The position numbers were made by a program, and so were the translations under genes. Under the pieces are notes generated by a model. The model made no database searches. It was not told the DNA's origin and saw only the letters and a list, made by a program, of their open reading frames with translations. Of a DNA stretch of 64,000 nucleotides, positions 25,298-32,233 are shown piece by piece. This DNA is from Egibacteraceae bacterium (GTDB lineage: Bacteria; Actinomycetota; Nitriliruptoria; Euzebyales; Egibacteraceae). Each line of letters begins with the position of its first letter. The stretch's first letter is position 1. The DNA lies in assembly GCA_030447925.1 (NCBI GenBank), contig JAUJNX010000002.1, positions 124,001 through 188,000 on the forward strand, written 5' to 3'.

Positions 25298-26166
25298 GTG
25301 CGCGGCCGCCCGGACAGCGACAGCGCGCGGACGGGGGTCAGGTCGCAGAAGGGGCACACGGCGCTGACCACCGCGGCGCCGCACCAGGGGCACCGGCGCG
25401 CGACGCCGGCGTCGGGCACCGGGGTCAGCAGCGCCGCGGCGTCGGTCGGGTAGGCGACCACCTCGACGACCTGGCGGGTCCCCCAGTACAGAGTGCTGAA
25501 GGGCGGCTGGTCGACGCGGACCACCTCCGGACCCCCGAAGAGGGGCACGACACGCTGCTCGACCCAGTCCAGGCCGGCGTCGGACGGCGCGGCCACGGCG
25601 AGGCGGGCCGCGGCCGGGCCCGACCAGGCCGCCCGCGGCGGCAGGGCGACGCCGTCGTCGGCGACCCGCAGGGTGCGCACGGCGGGCCGCGGCCACCACG
25701 ACACGGCGAAGGCGCTGCCGGGCCACGCCGACAGGGCGCGCTGGGCAGGGGTGGGGGCGGGGTGGGCGAGGCGCGCGACGCTGCCGAGGCGGGCGACGAC
25801 GACGAGGTCGCGCTCCAGGGAGGGCAGGGCGGCGTGCAGCGCCCCCGCGGACGGGGCGACCTCGCCGAGCGCGGCGGCCAGCTCGCACAGCACCGCCCCG
25901 GCCAGCGGCGGCAGCGCGCTGGTGTGCACCGTCAGGCGGCTGGTGTCCAGGGCCGCGCGCACCGTCTGCAGCCGCTGCAGCTGCGGTCCCGACAGCCAGC
26001 GCGGGGCGATGGCGACGATCTCGTGGCCGCGGGCCAGCTCGGCGCCCACGATCCCGAGCAGTGGCCCGAGGTCGTCGCGACCGAGGCTGGACGGGAAGGC
26101 GTGGAGGACGGGCTGCTCGCGGAGCAGCGGCTGGTCGTCGTAGCCGATCGCCAGGACCCGCGTCAT
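25294..26166 (-). CDS. Hypothetical protein with C-terminal zinc ribbon
   Basis: 290 residues, no known family. Residues 1-110 look alpha/beta (VLAIGYDDQPLL; RGHEIVAIAPRWLSGPQLQRL), the middle contains SAFAVSWWPRPAVRTLRV and LFGGPEVVRVDQPPF. Near the end CPWCGAAVVSAVCPFC gives two CxxC pairs eight residues apart, a zinc-ribbon knuckle. No signal peptide or membrane segment. It is the upstream partner of the CpaE-like ATPase with an ATGA overlap, so the two proteins are probably made in fixed ratio and may work together. Confidence 0.65.
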   Translation of the reverse strand: MTRVLAIGYDDQPLLREQPVLHAFPSSLGRDDLGPLLGIVGAELARGHEIVAIAPRWLSGPQLQRLQTVRAALDTSRLTVHTSALPPLAGAVLCELAAALGEVAPSAGALHAALPSLERDLVVVARLGSVARLAHPAPTPAQRALSAWPGSAFAVSWWPRPAVRTLRVADDGVALPPRAAWSGPAAARLAVAAPSDAGLDWVEQRVVPLFGGPEVVRVDQPPFSTLYWGTRQVVEVVAYPTDAAALLTPVPDAGVARRCPWCGAAVVSAVCPFCDLTPVRALSLSGRPRT

Positions 26167-26199
26167 TGCCCGCCCTGCTGCACTGCCTGCCCCGCCCGG

Positions 26200-26272
26200 T
26201 GGGTCGCCGGGGACTCGAACCCCGAACCTTGGACTTAAGAGGACCCTGCTCTGCCAGTTGAGCTAGCGACCC
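26200..26272 (-). tRNA. tRNA-Lys(CUU)
   Basis: Acceptor GGGTCGC/GCGACCC, D arm with GGCAG, loop CTCTTAA (anticodon CTT), T arm CGGGG-TTCGAGT-CCCCG, discriminator A at 26200. The anticodon stem as read (GGGTC against GTCCA) has T-T and G-A mismatches, unusual for a functional gene. CCA is not encoded. Confidence 0.85.
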
Positions 26273-26276
26273 GGAG

Positions 26277-26350
26277 GGTGACCGACGGGTTTCGAACCCG
26301 CGACCTCCGCGACCACAACGCGGCGCTCTACCAACTGAGCTACGGCCACC
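26277..26350 (-). tRNA. tRNA-His(GUG)
   Basis: Encoded G-1 opposite C73, acceptor GTGGCCG/CGGTCAC with one G-T pair, D arm GCTC/GAGC, anticodon stem GCCGC.../GCGG with loop TTGTGGT (anticodon GTG), T arm GCGGG-TTCGAAA-CCCGT. Lies four bases upstream of tRNA-Lys on the same strand, probably one precursor. Confidence 0.94.
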
Positions 26351-26463
26351 GAGACATCGCCCGCAGCGCGGCGGGCGAGATCGACATCCTAGCGCCCCCG
26401 GCACGCGGGCTCCAACGCCGGCCGTTCGGCATCCGTTCACCCCGGGCTGCGATCGTCGGCCGC

Positions 26464-27735
26464 ATGACCGACACGCCCAGCCGCCTGGCCCGCCGCCTGA
26501 CGACCAGCGACGCCGTGGTCGTCGGGCTGGGCGCCATGGTCGGCGCCGGGGTCTTCGCCGCGCTCCAGCCCGCGGCCGCGGCGGCCGGGTCCGGGCTGCT
26601 GGTCGCCCTGGCGGCGGCGGGGGCCGTGGCGTTCGCCAACGCGACCTCGTCGGCGTCGCTCGCCGCCCTGTACCCCGAGGCGGGCGGCACCTACGTCTAC
26701 GGCGGCCGGCGGCTGGGCCACGCCTGGGGGTTCCTGGCGGGCTGGGCCTTCGTGGTCGGCAAGACCGCGAGCTGCGCCGCCATGGCCCTGACCTTCGGCT
26801 CCTACGCGGCGCCGGGGCTGGCCCGCCCGCTGGCGGTCGCGGCCGTGGTGGCGCTGACGGCGGTCAACCTGCTGGGCGTCACCCGCACCGCGCTGGCGAC
26901 GCGGGTGCTGCTCGCCCTGGTGCTGGCGGCGCTGGCCTTCACCGTGGTCGCCGGTCTCGCCGGGACGCCCGACCCCGCGGGCCTGTCCCCCGCCGCGGCG
27001 ACCGGCGGCGCGCCGGGGGTGCTGCAGGCCGCCGGGTTCCTGTTCTTCGCCTTCGCCGGGTTCGCGCGCATCGCCACGCTGGGCGAGGAGGTGGAGGACC
27101 CGGCGCGGACGATCCCGCGCGCGATCCCCCTGGCGCTGGGCCTCGCGCTCGCGGTGTACGCGGTGGTCGCCGGGACGGCGCTGCTGGCGGTCGGCCCGGA
27201 GCGGCTCGCGGCCTCCGAGGCGCCGCTGGTCGACGTCGTGGAGGCGGGGCCGCTGGCGGGCGGCGCCTGGGTGGTGCGCACGGGCGCCGCCGTCGCGGCG
27301 CTCAGCGTCCTGCTGTCGCTGATCGCCGGCGTGGGACGGACGACCTTCGCGATGGCGGCGAACGGGGACCTGCCGCGCGCCCTCGGCGCGGTCCACCCCC
27401 ACCGCAGGGTCCCCCACCGGGCCGAGCTGGTCGTCGGCGCCGCGGTCTGCGCGCTGCTGCTGGCCGCCGACGTGCGCGGGGCGATCGGCTTCAGCTCCTT
27501 CGGCGTGCTGGCCTACTACGCGATCGCCAACGCCAGCGCCTGGACGCTGTCCGACGCCGAGCGCGGCCGCCCCCGCTGGCTGCCGGCCTTCGGCGTGGTG
27601 GGCTGCGCGGCGCTGGCCCTGTCCCTGCCCGCCGCGTCGGTGGCGTGGGGCGCCGCGGTGCTGCTGGCGGGGGCCCTGGTACCGCTGGTGCGCGGCGCCG
27701 CGCGCGCCCGGCGGGCGCGGGGTGGACGCCGCTGA
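26464..27735 (+). CDS. APC-family amino acid permease
   Basis: 423 residues from ATG 26464; the frame is open further upstream but only over the antisense of the tRNA genes. About 12 hydrophobic segments. The first helix carries the APC substrate-binding motif VVVGLGAMVGAGVFAALQPA with the G-x-G unwound helix, and YPEAGGTYVYGGRRLG follows helix 2. Helix 6 has AGFLFFAFAGFARIATLGEE, matching the conserved F-x-F-x-G-F/E-E segment, followed by DPARTIPRAIP. Sodium- or proton-coupled uptake of an unknown amino acid or amine. Monocistronic in appearance; about 110 bases of leader with no clear signal. Confidence 0.9.
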   Translation: MTDTPSRLARRLTTSDAVVVGLGAMVGAGVFAALQPAAAAAGSGLLVALAAAGAVAFANATSSASLAALYPEAGGTYVYGGRRLGHAWGFLAGWAFVVGKTASCAAMALTFGSYAAPGLARPLAVAAVVALTAVNLLGVTRTALATRVLLALVLAALAFTVVAGLAGTPDPAGLSPAAATGGAPGVLQAAGFLFFAFAGFARIATLGEEVEDPARTIPRAIPLALGLALAVYAVVAGTALLAVGPERLAASEAPLVDVVEAGPLAGGAWVVRTGAAVAALSVLLSLIAGVGRTTFAMAANGDLPRALGAVHPHRRVPHRAELVVGAAVCALLLAADVRGAIGFSSFGVLAYYAIANASAWTLSDAERGRPRWLPAFGVVGCAALALSLPAASVAWGAAVLLAGALVPLVRGAARARRARGGRR

Positions 27736-27749
27736 CTCTGCTCGCCCGG

Positions 27750-27785
27750 GCGCGAGTGGTGGAACGGCAGACACGCCGGCTCTTG
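27750..27785 (+). other. tRNA-Leu-like 5' half, truncated
   Basis: GCGCGAGTGGTGGAACGGCA and the bases that follow read like the 5' half of a bacterial tRNA-Leu (acceptor strand, TG, 3-bp D stem GTG/CAC around GAACGGCAGA, then G and CCGGC). The expected 3' anticodon strand, variable arm, T arm and CTCGCGC acceptor strand are not found in the next 150 bases. Instead a hairpin GGGGCGCT/AGCG-A-CCCC (27785-27809) follows. Probably a tRNA gene cut by an insertion or deletion. This is a resemblance by eye. Confidence 0.35.
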
Positions 27786-27860
27786 GGGCGCTCGCCTTCT
27801 AGCGACCCCATCTCCACACGACTGGAGGTCCTTGCCACCGAGGGTCCTGAGCCGGAGTAG

Positions 27861-27928
27861 CCGCAGGGACAACAAGGGCACCAAGGGCACCGGGGGTACG
27901 CTCCGGTGCCCTCACCCTTGTCCTGCGG
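27861..27928. repeat. Long imperfect inverted repeat before the TPR-type gene
   Basis: Left arm 27861-27893 starts CCGCAGGGACAA and ends AAGGGCACCGG; right arm 27903-27928 is CCGGTGCCCTC...TTGTCCTGCGG. The outer 12 and inner 11 bases pair; the left arm has extra bases in the middle, including a repeat of AAGGGCACC. Loop of about nine bases. It ends just before the GGGAGG ribosome-binding site of the next gene, so it could be a terminator for the permease, a leader structure masking translation, or a protein-binding site. Confidence 0.6.
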
Positions 27929-27941
27929 GAGGCCACCCGAG

Positions 27942-29102
27942 GTGGATGACAACACGCTCGCCCACATGCTCACGGCACTGGACCGTACTGAGTCCGTCCT
28001 GAGACTCGTGGGACCGGGCCGCCATCCGGTGGAGCTGGACAACGCGCTCAAGGTCGCACAAGGGCAGCTGGACGCCTTGCGCGGCATCCTGGCCGTAGCT
28101 GCCCAGGAAGCCGAAGTGAAGCGTAGGACCCTCGTCATGGCGTTACCCGTGCTCGCCATCTCCCCAATGGCACTAGAGCGCATGGCCGCCGCGCACCGAA
28201 CAGACTCCAGCCTCCTAGACGCCTACGAGGAGGTGATCACCAAGGCGTCCCTGTCCTACCACTCCGCCGACATGGCCGAGTTGTATCGGGTGATGGGTCC
28301 TCACGTCGCGCGCCTGGTTGAGCGGATGCGCTCCCCGATGCCCGAAACAGACAGGAGACGGTTGGCCCGCATCGCCGCAGAGACCGCGATCCTCACCGGT
28401 TGGAATGCGCTCATCATCGGCCAGGAGACATGGGCCAGGGCTCACTATCGGTTTGCCGAGGCTGCGGCACTGGAGTCTGGCTCAGGTGACCTACGCGCAC
28501 TGGCGATCGAGGCCAGAGCCAACCTCATGTCCAACGTGTTCTATGGACGATGGGAACCCTCGCCCCGTGCCCTGAGTGCGCTGGAGGGTGCAGCCACCGC
28601 GCTGGACGGATCAGCACCTCCGATCGCGCGGCAGTGGGTCCTGAGCCGCCTAGCGCACGAGATGGCCTTGGCCGGAGACGACCGGTTCCTGGACGTGGTG
28701 GACGAGGCGAGGGCGCTAGATCGGGCGCCCGATGAGGAACCCACTGGCCTTCACGTTCCCGGCGGCTACTGGGCCAGCGGCAACCGCCTGAACGACATCG
28801 AGGCGGTGGGTCTGGCGATGACCGACCGTGCGGACCTTGGTGAAGTGATGATGATGGCCGAGCGGGAGGCCACCCCTGACACCCTGCCCCGTCGCCACGT
28901 CGGCATCGGGACCATCCTTGCCCACGTTCATGCTAGTCAGGGTGAGCCGGGGGAAGCTGCGCGGGTGGCATTGGACGCGCTACTCATCGCCAAGGATCGG
29001 TCGTCCAAGCTGGACGTCCAGCGCATCCAAGGCGTCCACCACCGTCTAGCGCAATGGGACACCAAGGCCGTAGCTGAGCTAGGAGACGCGCTAGCACACT
29101 AG
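27942..29102 (+). CDS. TPR-type regulator-like protein lacking the HTH domain
   Basis: 386 residues from GTG 27942 with GGGAGG nine bases upstream; the frame is open 12 codons further but only through the inverted repeat. The protein resembles the C-terminal TPR part of the large Streptomyces class of XRE-type regulators: LYRVMGPHVARLVERM, then RRRLARIAAETAILTGWNAL, WARAHYRFAEAAALES and DLRALAIEARANLMSN, with later helical repeats (GTILAHVHASQGEPGEAARV). No helix-turn-helix precedes it. Base composition is clearly less GC-rich than the surroundings (CTA, GTA, TCT, ACA codons appear), suggesting transfer. It is bracketed by a tRNA-like fragment and an odd tRNA. Confidence 0.7.
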   Translation: MDDNTLAHMLTALDRTESVLRLVGPGRHPVELDNALKVAQGQLDALRGILAVAAQEAEVKRRTLVMALPVLAISPMALERMAAAHRTDSSLLDAYEEVITKASLSYHSADMAELYRVMGPHVARLVERMRSPMPETDRRRLARIAAETAILTGWNALIIGQETWARAHYRFAEAAALESGSGDLRALAIEARANLMSNVFYGRWEPSPRALSALEGAATALDGSAPPIARQWVLSRLAHEMALAGDDRFLDVVDEARALDRAPDEEPTGLHVPGGYWASGNRLNDIEAVGLAMTDRADLGEVMMMAEREATPDTLPRRHVGIGTILAHVHASQGEPGEAARVALDALLIAKDRSSKLDVQRIQGVHHRLAQWDTKAVAELGDALAH

Positions 29103-29110
29103 GGCACCAC

Positions 29111-29184
29111 GCGCTCGTACCCCAATCGGTAGAGGGACACGGTTTAGGTCCGTGAAAGTGTGGGTTCGAGTCCCACCGGGCGCA
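29111..29184 (+). tRNA. Class I tRNA with UAG anticodon (identity uncertain)
   Basis: Acceptor GCGCTCG/CGGGCGC with one T-G pair; 3-bp D stem CCC/GGG with loop CAATCGGTAGA; anticodon stem CACGG/CCGTG with loop TTTAGGT, so anticodon TAG; variable loop of only five bases (AAAGT); T arm GTGGG-TTCGAGT-CCCAC; discriminator A, and CCA encoded at 29185-29187. A UAG anticodon reads CUA leucine, but leucine tRNAs have a long variable arm. It follows the less GC-rich TPR-type gene by nine bases and may belong to a former mobile element. Confidence 0.7.
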
Positions 29185-29187
29185 CCA

Positions 29188-29500
29188 GAGACGCAGGTAC
29201 TTCCGGCGGAGTGGGAACCGGAAGGTACTTGCTGCCTGGGCGAAGGAGTGGAACCCAGGACTTGCGGGCCTGACCGGAGCGATGACGAACCCCGGCGGCC
29301 CTGAGTTGGTGTAGGGCGTTCGGCCATGTGGGCGAGGCCACCGGCCCCCTTGCCGGTCCGCAGCGCTTCCCCGTACTTGTTCGGCTGGACGAACCATGCG
29401 GTCCATCGACGGGTGGGCTCAGGAGGAAGACGCGAGGGTGAGGCCGTGGACCCCGTCGCTCGCGCACCGCAGGCACACGGCGGCCCCGGCGGCGCCCGGG
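29188..29500. other. Interval after the odd tRNA, no clear gene
   Basis: An inverted repeat GTACTTCCGG (29197-29206) / CCGGAAGGTAC (29218-29228) with a one-base bulge lies just after the tRNA and could end transcription. The rest has open frames on both strands but none with a recognisable protein; a minus-strand stretch near 29330-29400 (WFVQPNKYGEALRTGKGAGG) may be a fragment of an unknown mobile-element protein. Composition is mixed between island and host. Confidence 0.4.
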
Positions 29501-30820
29501 TCAGGTGGCCGGGTGGGGGGCCGCGCCGGTGACCTGCCAGGCGGGGCCGGCGAAGCGGGCGCCGAGGGCGGCGAGGCGCGCCGCCATCAGCAGGCCGATC
29601 GCGCCCCACAGCCACACCACCCCGAGGTCCAGGGCCAGGACCGCCAGCGCCGCGGGCACGAACACGGCGGCGGCCAGCACCATCGCCCGGGCGAGGAAGC
29701 GCAGGTCGCCCGCGCCGATGAGCACGCCGTCGAGGACGAAGACCAGGGCGTTGACCGGCTGGAGGGCGGCGACCACGACGAGCAGCGTGGCGCAGACGGC
29801 GACGACCGCCGCGTCGTCGGTGAACAGGCGCGGCAGCACCCCGCGCAGCGCGGCGATGACCACACCAGCGACCGCGCCCGCCCCCAGGCCCCACCACAGC
29901 ATCCGCCGGCCCGCCGCGCGCGCGCCGTCGGCGTCGCCCGCGCCGAGCAGGCGCCCGACCAGCGCCTGGCCCGCGATCGCGACGGCGTCCAGCACCAGGG
30001 CGAGGAAGGACCACAGCTCGAAGGCGATCTGGTGGGCGCCGAGGGCGGCGGTCCCCGACCGCGCCGCCACCGCGGTCCCCAGGGTGAGCGACAGGCGCAG
30101 CGCGGCGGTGCGCACGAACAGGTCCCAGCCGACGCGGGCGAGGCGGCGCAGCGCGGCCGGGTCGGGGCCGACGCCGACCCGGCGGGTGCGGACGTCGCGG
30201 GTCACCCGGGTCACGTAGACCGCGGCGGCGCCGCCCTGGGCGACGACCGTCGACGCCGCCGAGGCGCCGATGCCCTGGTCCAGCCCGTAGACCAGGACGA
30301 GCTCCAGCGCCAGGTTGGCGGCCACCGCCACGACGGTGACGACCAGGGGGGTGCGGGTGTCCTGGAGCCCGCGCAGGTAGCCGGTGCCCGCGAAGGTCAC
30401 CAGCAGCGCCGGGAGGCCGATCAGGCTGATGCGCAGGTAGACCAGCGCGTGCCCGCGGACCTCGCCCGCCGCGCCCATGACGTCGACGAGGGCCGGCGCG
30501 GCGATCGCGGTGACGACGGCGACGGCGGTTCCCAGCAGCGCCGCGAGCCACAGCCCCTGCACGCCCTCGTGCGCCGCGGCCCGGTCCCGCCCCGCGCCGA
30601 GCAGCCTGGCCACCGACGCGGTGGTGCCGTAGGCGAGGAAGACGAACAGCGCCGACCCGGTGAGCAGGAGCGTCGACGCGATCGCCAGCCCGCCGAGCTG
30701 CGGCGTGCCCATCCGGGCGACGACCGCGGTGTCGGCCAGCACGTACAGCGGCTCGGCGGCCAGCGCGCCGAGCGCGGGCAGCGCCAGGCGCAGGATCTCG
30801 CGATCGAGCGGGTCGGCCAT
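29501..30820 (-). CDS. MATE-family efflux transporter
   Basis: 439 residues from ATG 30820, twelve hydrophobic segments in two related halves. Family marks: LPALGALAAEPLYVLADTAVVARMG in helix 1-2 (the P-L-Y-x-L-x-D-T-A motif of the DinF-like branch), LGGLAIASTLLLTGSALFVF, GYLRGLQDTRTPLVVT, and in the second half ALGAHQIAFELWSF. Exports organic cations or drugs with proton or sodium antiport; the substrate is unknown. The stop precedes a 300-base interval with no gene; upstream lies the broken DUF418 gene on the same strand. Confidence 0.92.
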   Translation of the reverse strand: MADPLDREILRLALPALGALAAEPLYVLADTAVVARMGTPQLGGLAIASTLLLTGSALFVFLAYGTTASVARLLGAGRDRAAAHEGVQGLWLAALLGTAVAVVTAIAAPALVDVMGAAGEVRGHALVYLRISLIGLPALLVTFAGTGYLRGLQDTRTPLVVTVVAVAANLALELVLVYGLDQGIGASAASTVVAQGGAAAVYVTRVTRDVRTRRVGVGPDPAALRRLARVGWDLFVRTAALRLSLTLGTAVAARSGTAALGAHQIAFELWSFLALVLDAVAIAGQALVGRLLGAGDADGARAAGRRMLWWGLGAGAVAGVVIAALRGVLPRLFTDDAAVVAVCATLLVVVAALQPVNALVFVLDGVLIGAGDLRFLARAMVLAAAVFVPAALAVLALDLGVVWLWGAIGLLMAARLAALGARFAGPAWQVTGAAPHPAT

Positions 30821-30910
30821 CCCGCGCACCGTACCGGCGCCCGGCCACGGCCACGCGCGCCCGGCGGGCGCGGGGCCGCATCCCCGGGCGCGGGGCGCGA
30901 CGCGGAGGGG

Positions 30911-31905
30911 TCAGGCGGGGGGGCCGGCGCGCAGGGGCTGGGGCGGCCGTAGGTGAAGGAGCGCAGGACCCACTCGGCGGGGCCGAAGCGGAACCGGCGC
31001 AGCCACCAGCCGACAGCGGGATCTGGGCGAGCCAGATCACGACGCTGAGCAGCAGTCCCGCCGCCGCCCCGAGCGAGCCGTACAGCGCCAGGCCGTAGCC
31101 GGTGAAGATCAGCGCGGCGACCAGCGACTGGAGGAGGTGGTTCGTCCGCGCCAGCCGGCCGAGGGCGGCGAGCGGCTCCAGGCGGCGCCGCCACCACGGG
31201 TCGCGAGAGGCGAGCGTGAGCGCCGCGACGTAGCCCGCCGACAGGAACGGGGCGGTCGCGAACTGCACGGCCGAGGCGGCCAGGAAGGTGGCCGAGAAGT
31301 CGAAGCCGCCGCCCAGCCGCGCGGCGGCGCTGGCGACGTTGCCCGCCAGCCCGACCGCCAGGCCGACGACCAGCACGCGGCGCAGCAGGGCAGGTGGTCC
31401 TCGACGCGCTCGAACAGCCGGTGCCGGCCGGCCCACAGGCCCAGGCAGAACATCCCGAACGCGGTCGGCCCCTGCCCGAACAGCGCGAACGCGAAGGTGG
31501 CGGGGTACTCGCGGGCCCGCTGGGCGATCACCTCCCCGACCGTCCCGCGGACCGCCTCGGCGCCGGCCTCGGGCGCGACCGCGCCGCCGGGGACCCCGCC
31601 GAGCACGGCGATCGCCACCGCGCCCGCCAGCGCCAGGACCGCGGTGAGGGCGGGCAGCCCGGCCGCGAGGCCGCGCAGCACGCGGTCCGGCGCGCGCCGG
31701 CCGGCGAGCGGGACGAGCCCCAGGAGCGCGTAGATGACCAGGATGTCGCCGACGTAGAGCAGCAGCCCGTGGGCCAGCCCGAGCAGGAGCAGCCCAGGAG
31801 CCGCCGCAGATAGCGCGGGGTGAAGTCGCCGCCCCGCGCCTGCGCCCGCGCGAGCTGGACGGTCGCCGAGAGGCGCCGCCCGGCCGGTCGGCCCGCGGCA
31901 TTCAA
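30911..31905 (-). pseudogene. DUF418 membrane protein, N-terminally truncated and frame-broken
   Basis: Read in order, pieces from different frames spell a DUF418 protein: QLARAQARGGDFTPRYLRRLL; LLLLGLAHGLLLYVGDILVI; LRGLAAGLPALTAVLALAGA; YPATFAFALFGQGPTAFGMF; LLRRVLVVGLAVGLAGN; FLAASAVQFATAPFLSAGY; VGWWLRRFRFGPAEWVLRS; and the end YGRPQPLRAGPPA at 30911. Four frame changes are needed (near 31805, 31390, 31015 and 30945) and each fits one missing base. The usual first 80-100 residues with the opening helices are absent, because DUF3039 begins at once upstream. DUF418 proteins are uncharacterised multipass membrane proteins. Gene decay or dense sequencing error; the truncation favours decay. 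Confidence 0.65.
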
Positions 31906-31930
31906 CCGGACGGTGGATGCCGCGCCGCGC

Positions 31931-32233
31931 CTAGCTCTCCGGCTCCTTGCCGGCGCGGCGCCAGATGTCGTCCTTGATGGCCTTGCACTCCGGGCACAGC
32001 GGGTACCTGCGCGGGTCGCGGCTGGGCACCCAGCGCTTGCCGCACAGCGCCTCGACGGGGGTGCCGTAGACCTGCGCCTCGGTCAGCATCGCCGCGGCGC
32101 GGCCCTCGCCCTTGGGGTCGTAGATGATGTGGGCGAAGCGCTCGGACTCCCCCGGCTCCTGCGGCCGGACCTCGGGCCGCGGGAGGGTCGGGGTGGCGAC
32201 GCCCGGGCGCTGCTCGATCTCCGTGCTGCTCAT
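31931..32233 (-). CDS. DUF3039 family small zinc-finger-like protein
   Basis: 100 residues from ATG 32233, overlapping the stop of the penicillin acylase gene as ATGA. Conserved core of the actinobacterial DUF3039 family: ERFAHIIYDPKGEGRAAA, then AQVYGTPVEALCGKRWVPSR, and YPLCPECKAIKDDIW. The C-G-K-x-W-V-P and C-P-E-C cysteines can bind zinc. Function unknown; the protein is nearly universal in Actinobacteria. An ATG three codons upstream is an alternative start. Confidence 0.85.
   Translation of the reverse strand: MSSTEIEQRPGVATPTLPRPEVRPQEPGESERFAHIIYDPKGEGRAAAMLTEAQVYGTPVEALCGKRWVPSRDPRRYPLCPECKAIKDDIWRRAGKEPES

Noticed and set aside
27750..29184. A split tRNA or group I intron between the tRNA-Leu-like 5' half and the later tRNA
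   Set aside because: The later tRNA is complete by itself, the two halves do not pair (GCGCGAG would need CTCGCGC), and the gene between is not a homing endonuclease.
29144..29476. Minus-strand 110-codon frame beside the odd tRNA
   Set aside because: Its end is the antisense of the tRNA, and the remainder has no similarity or plausible start.
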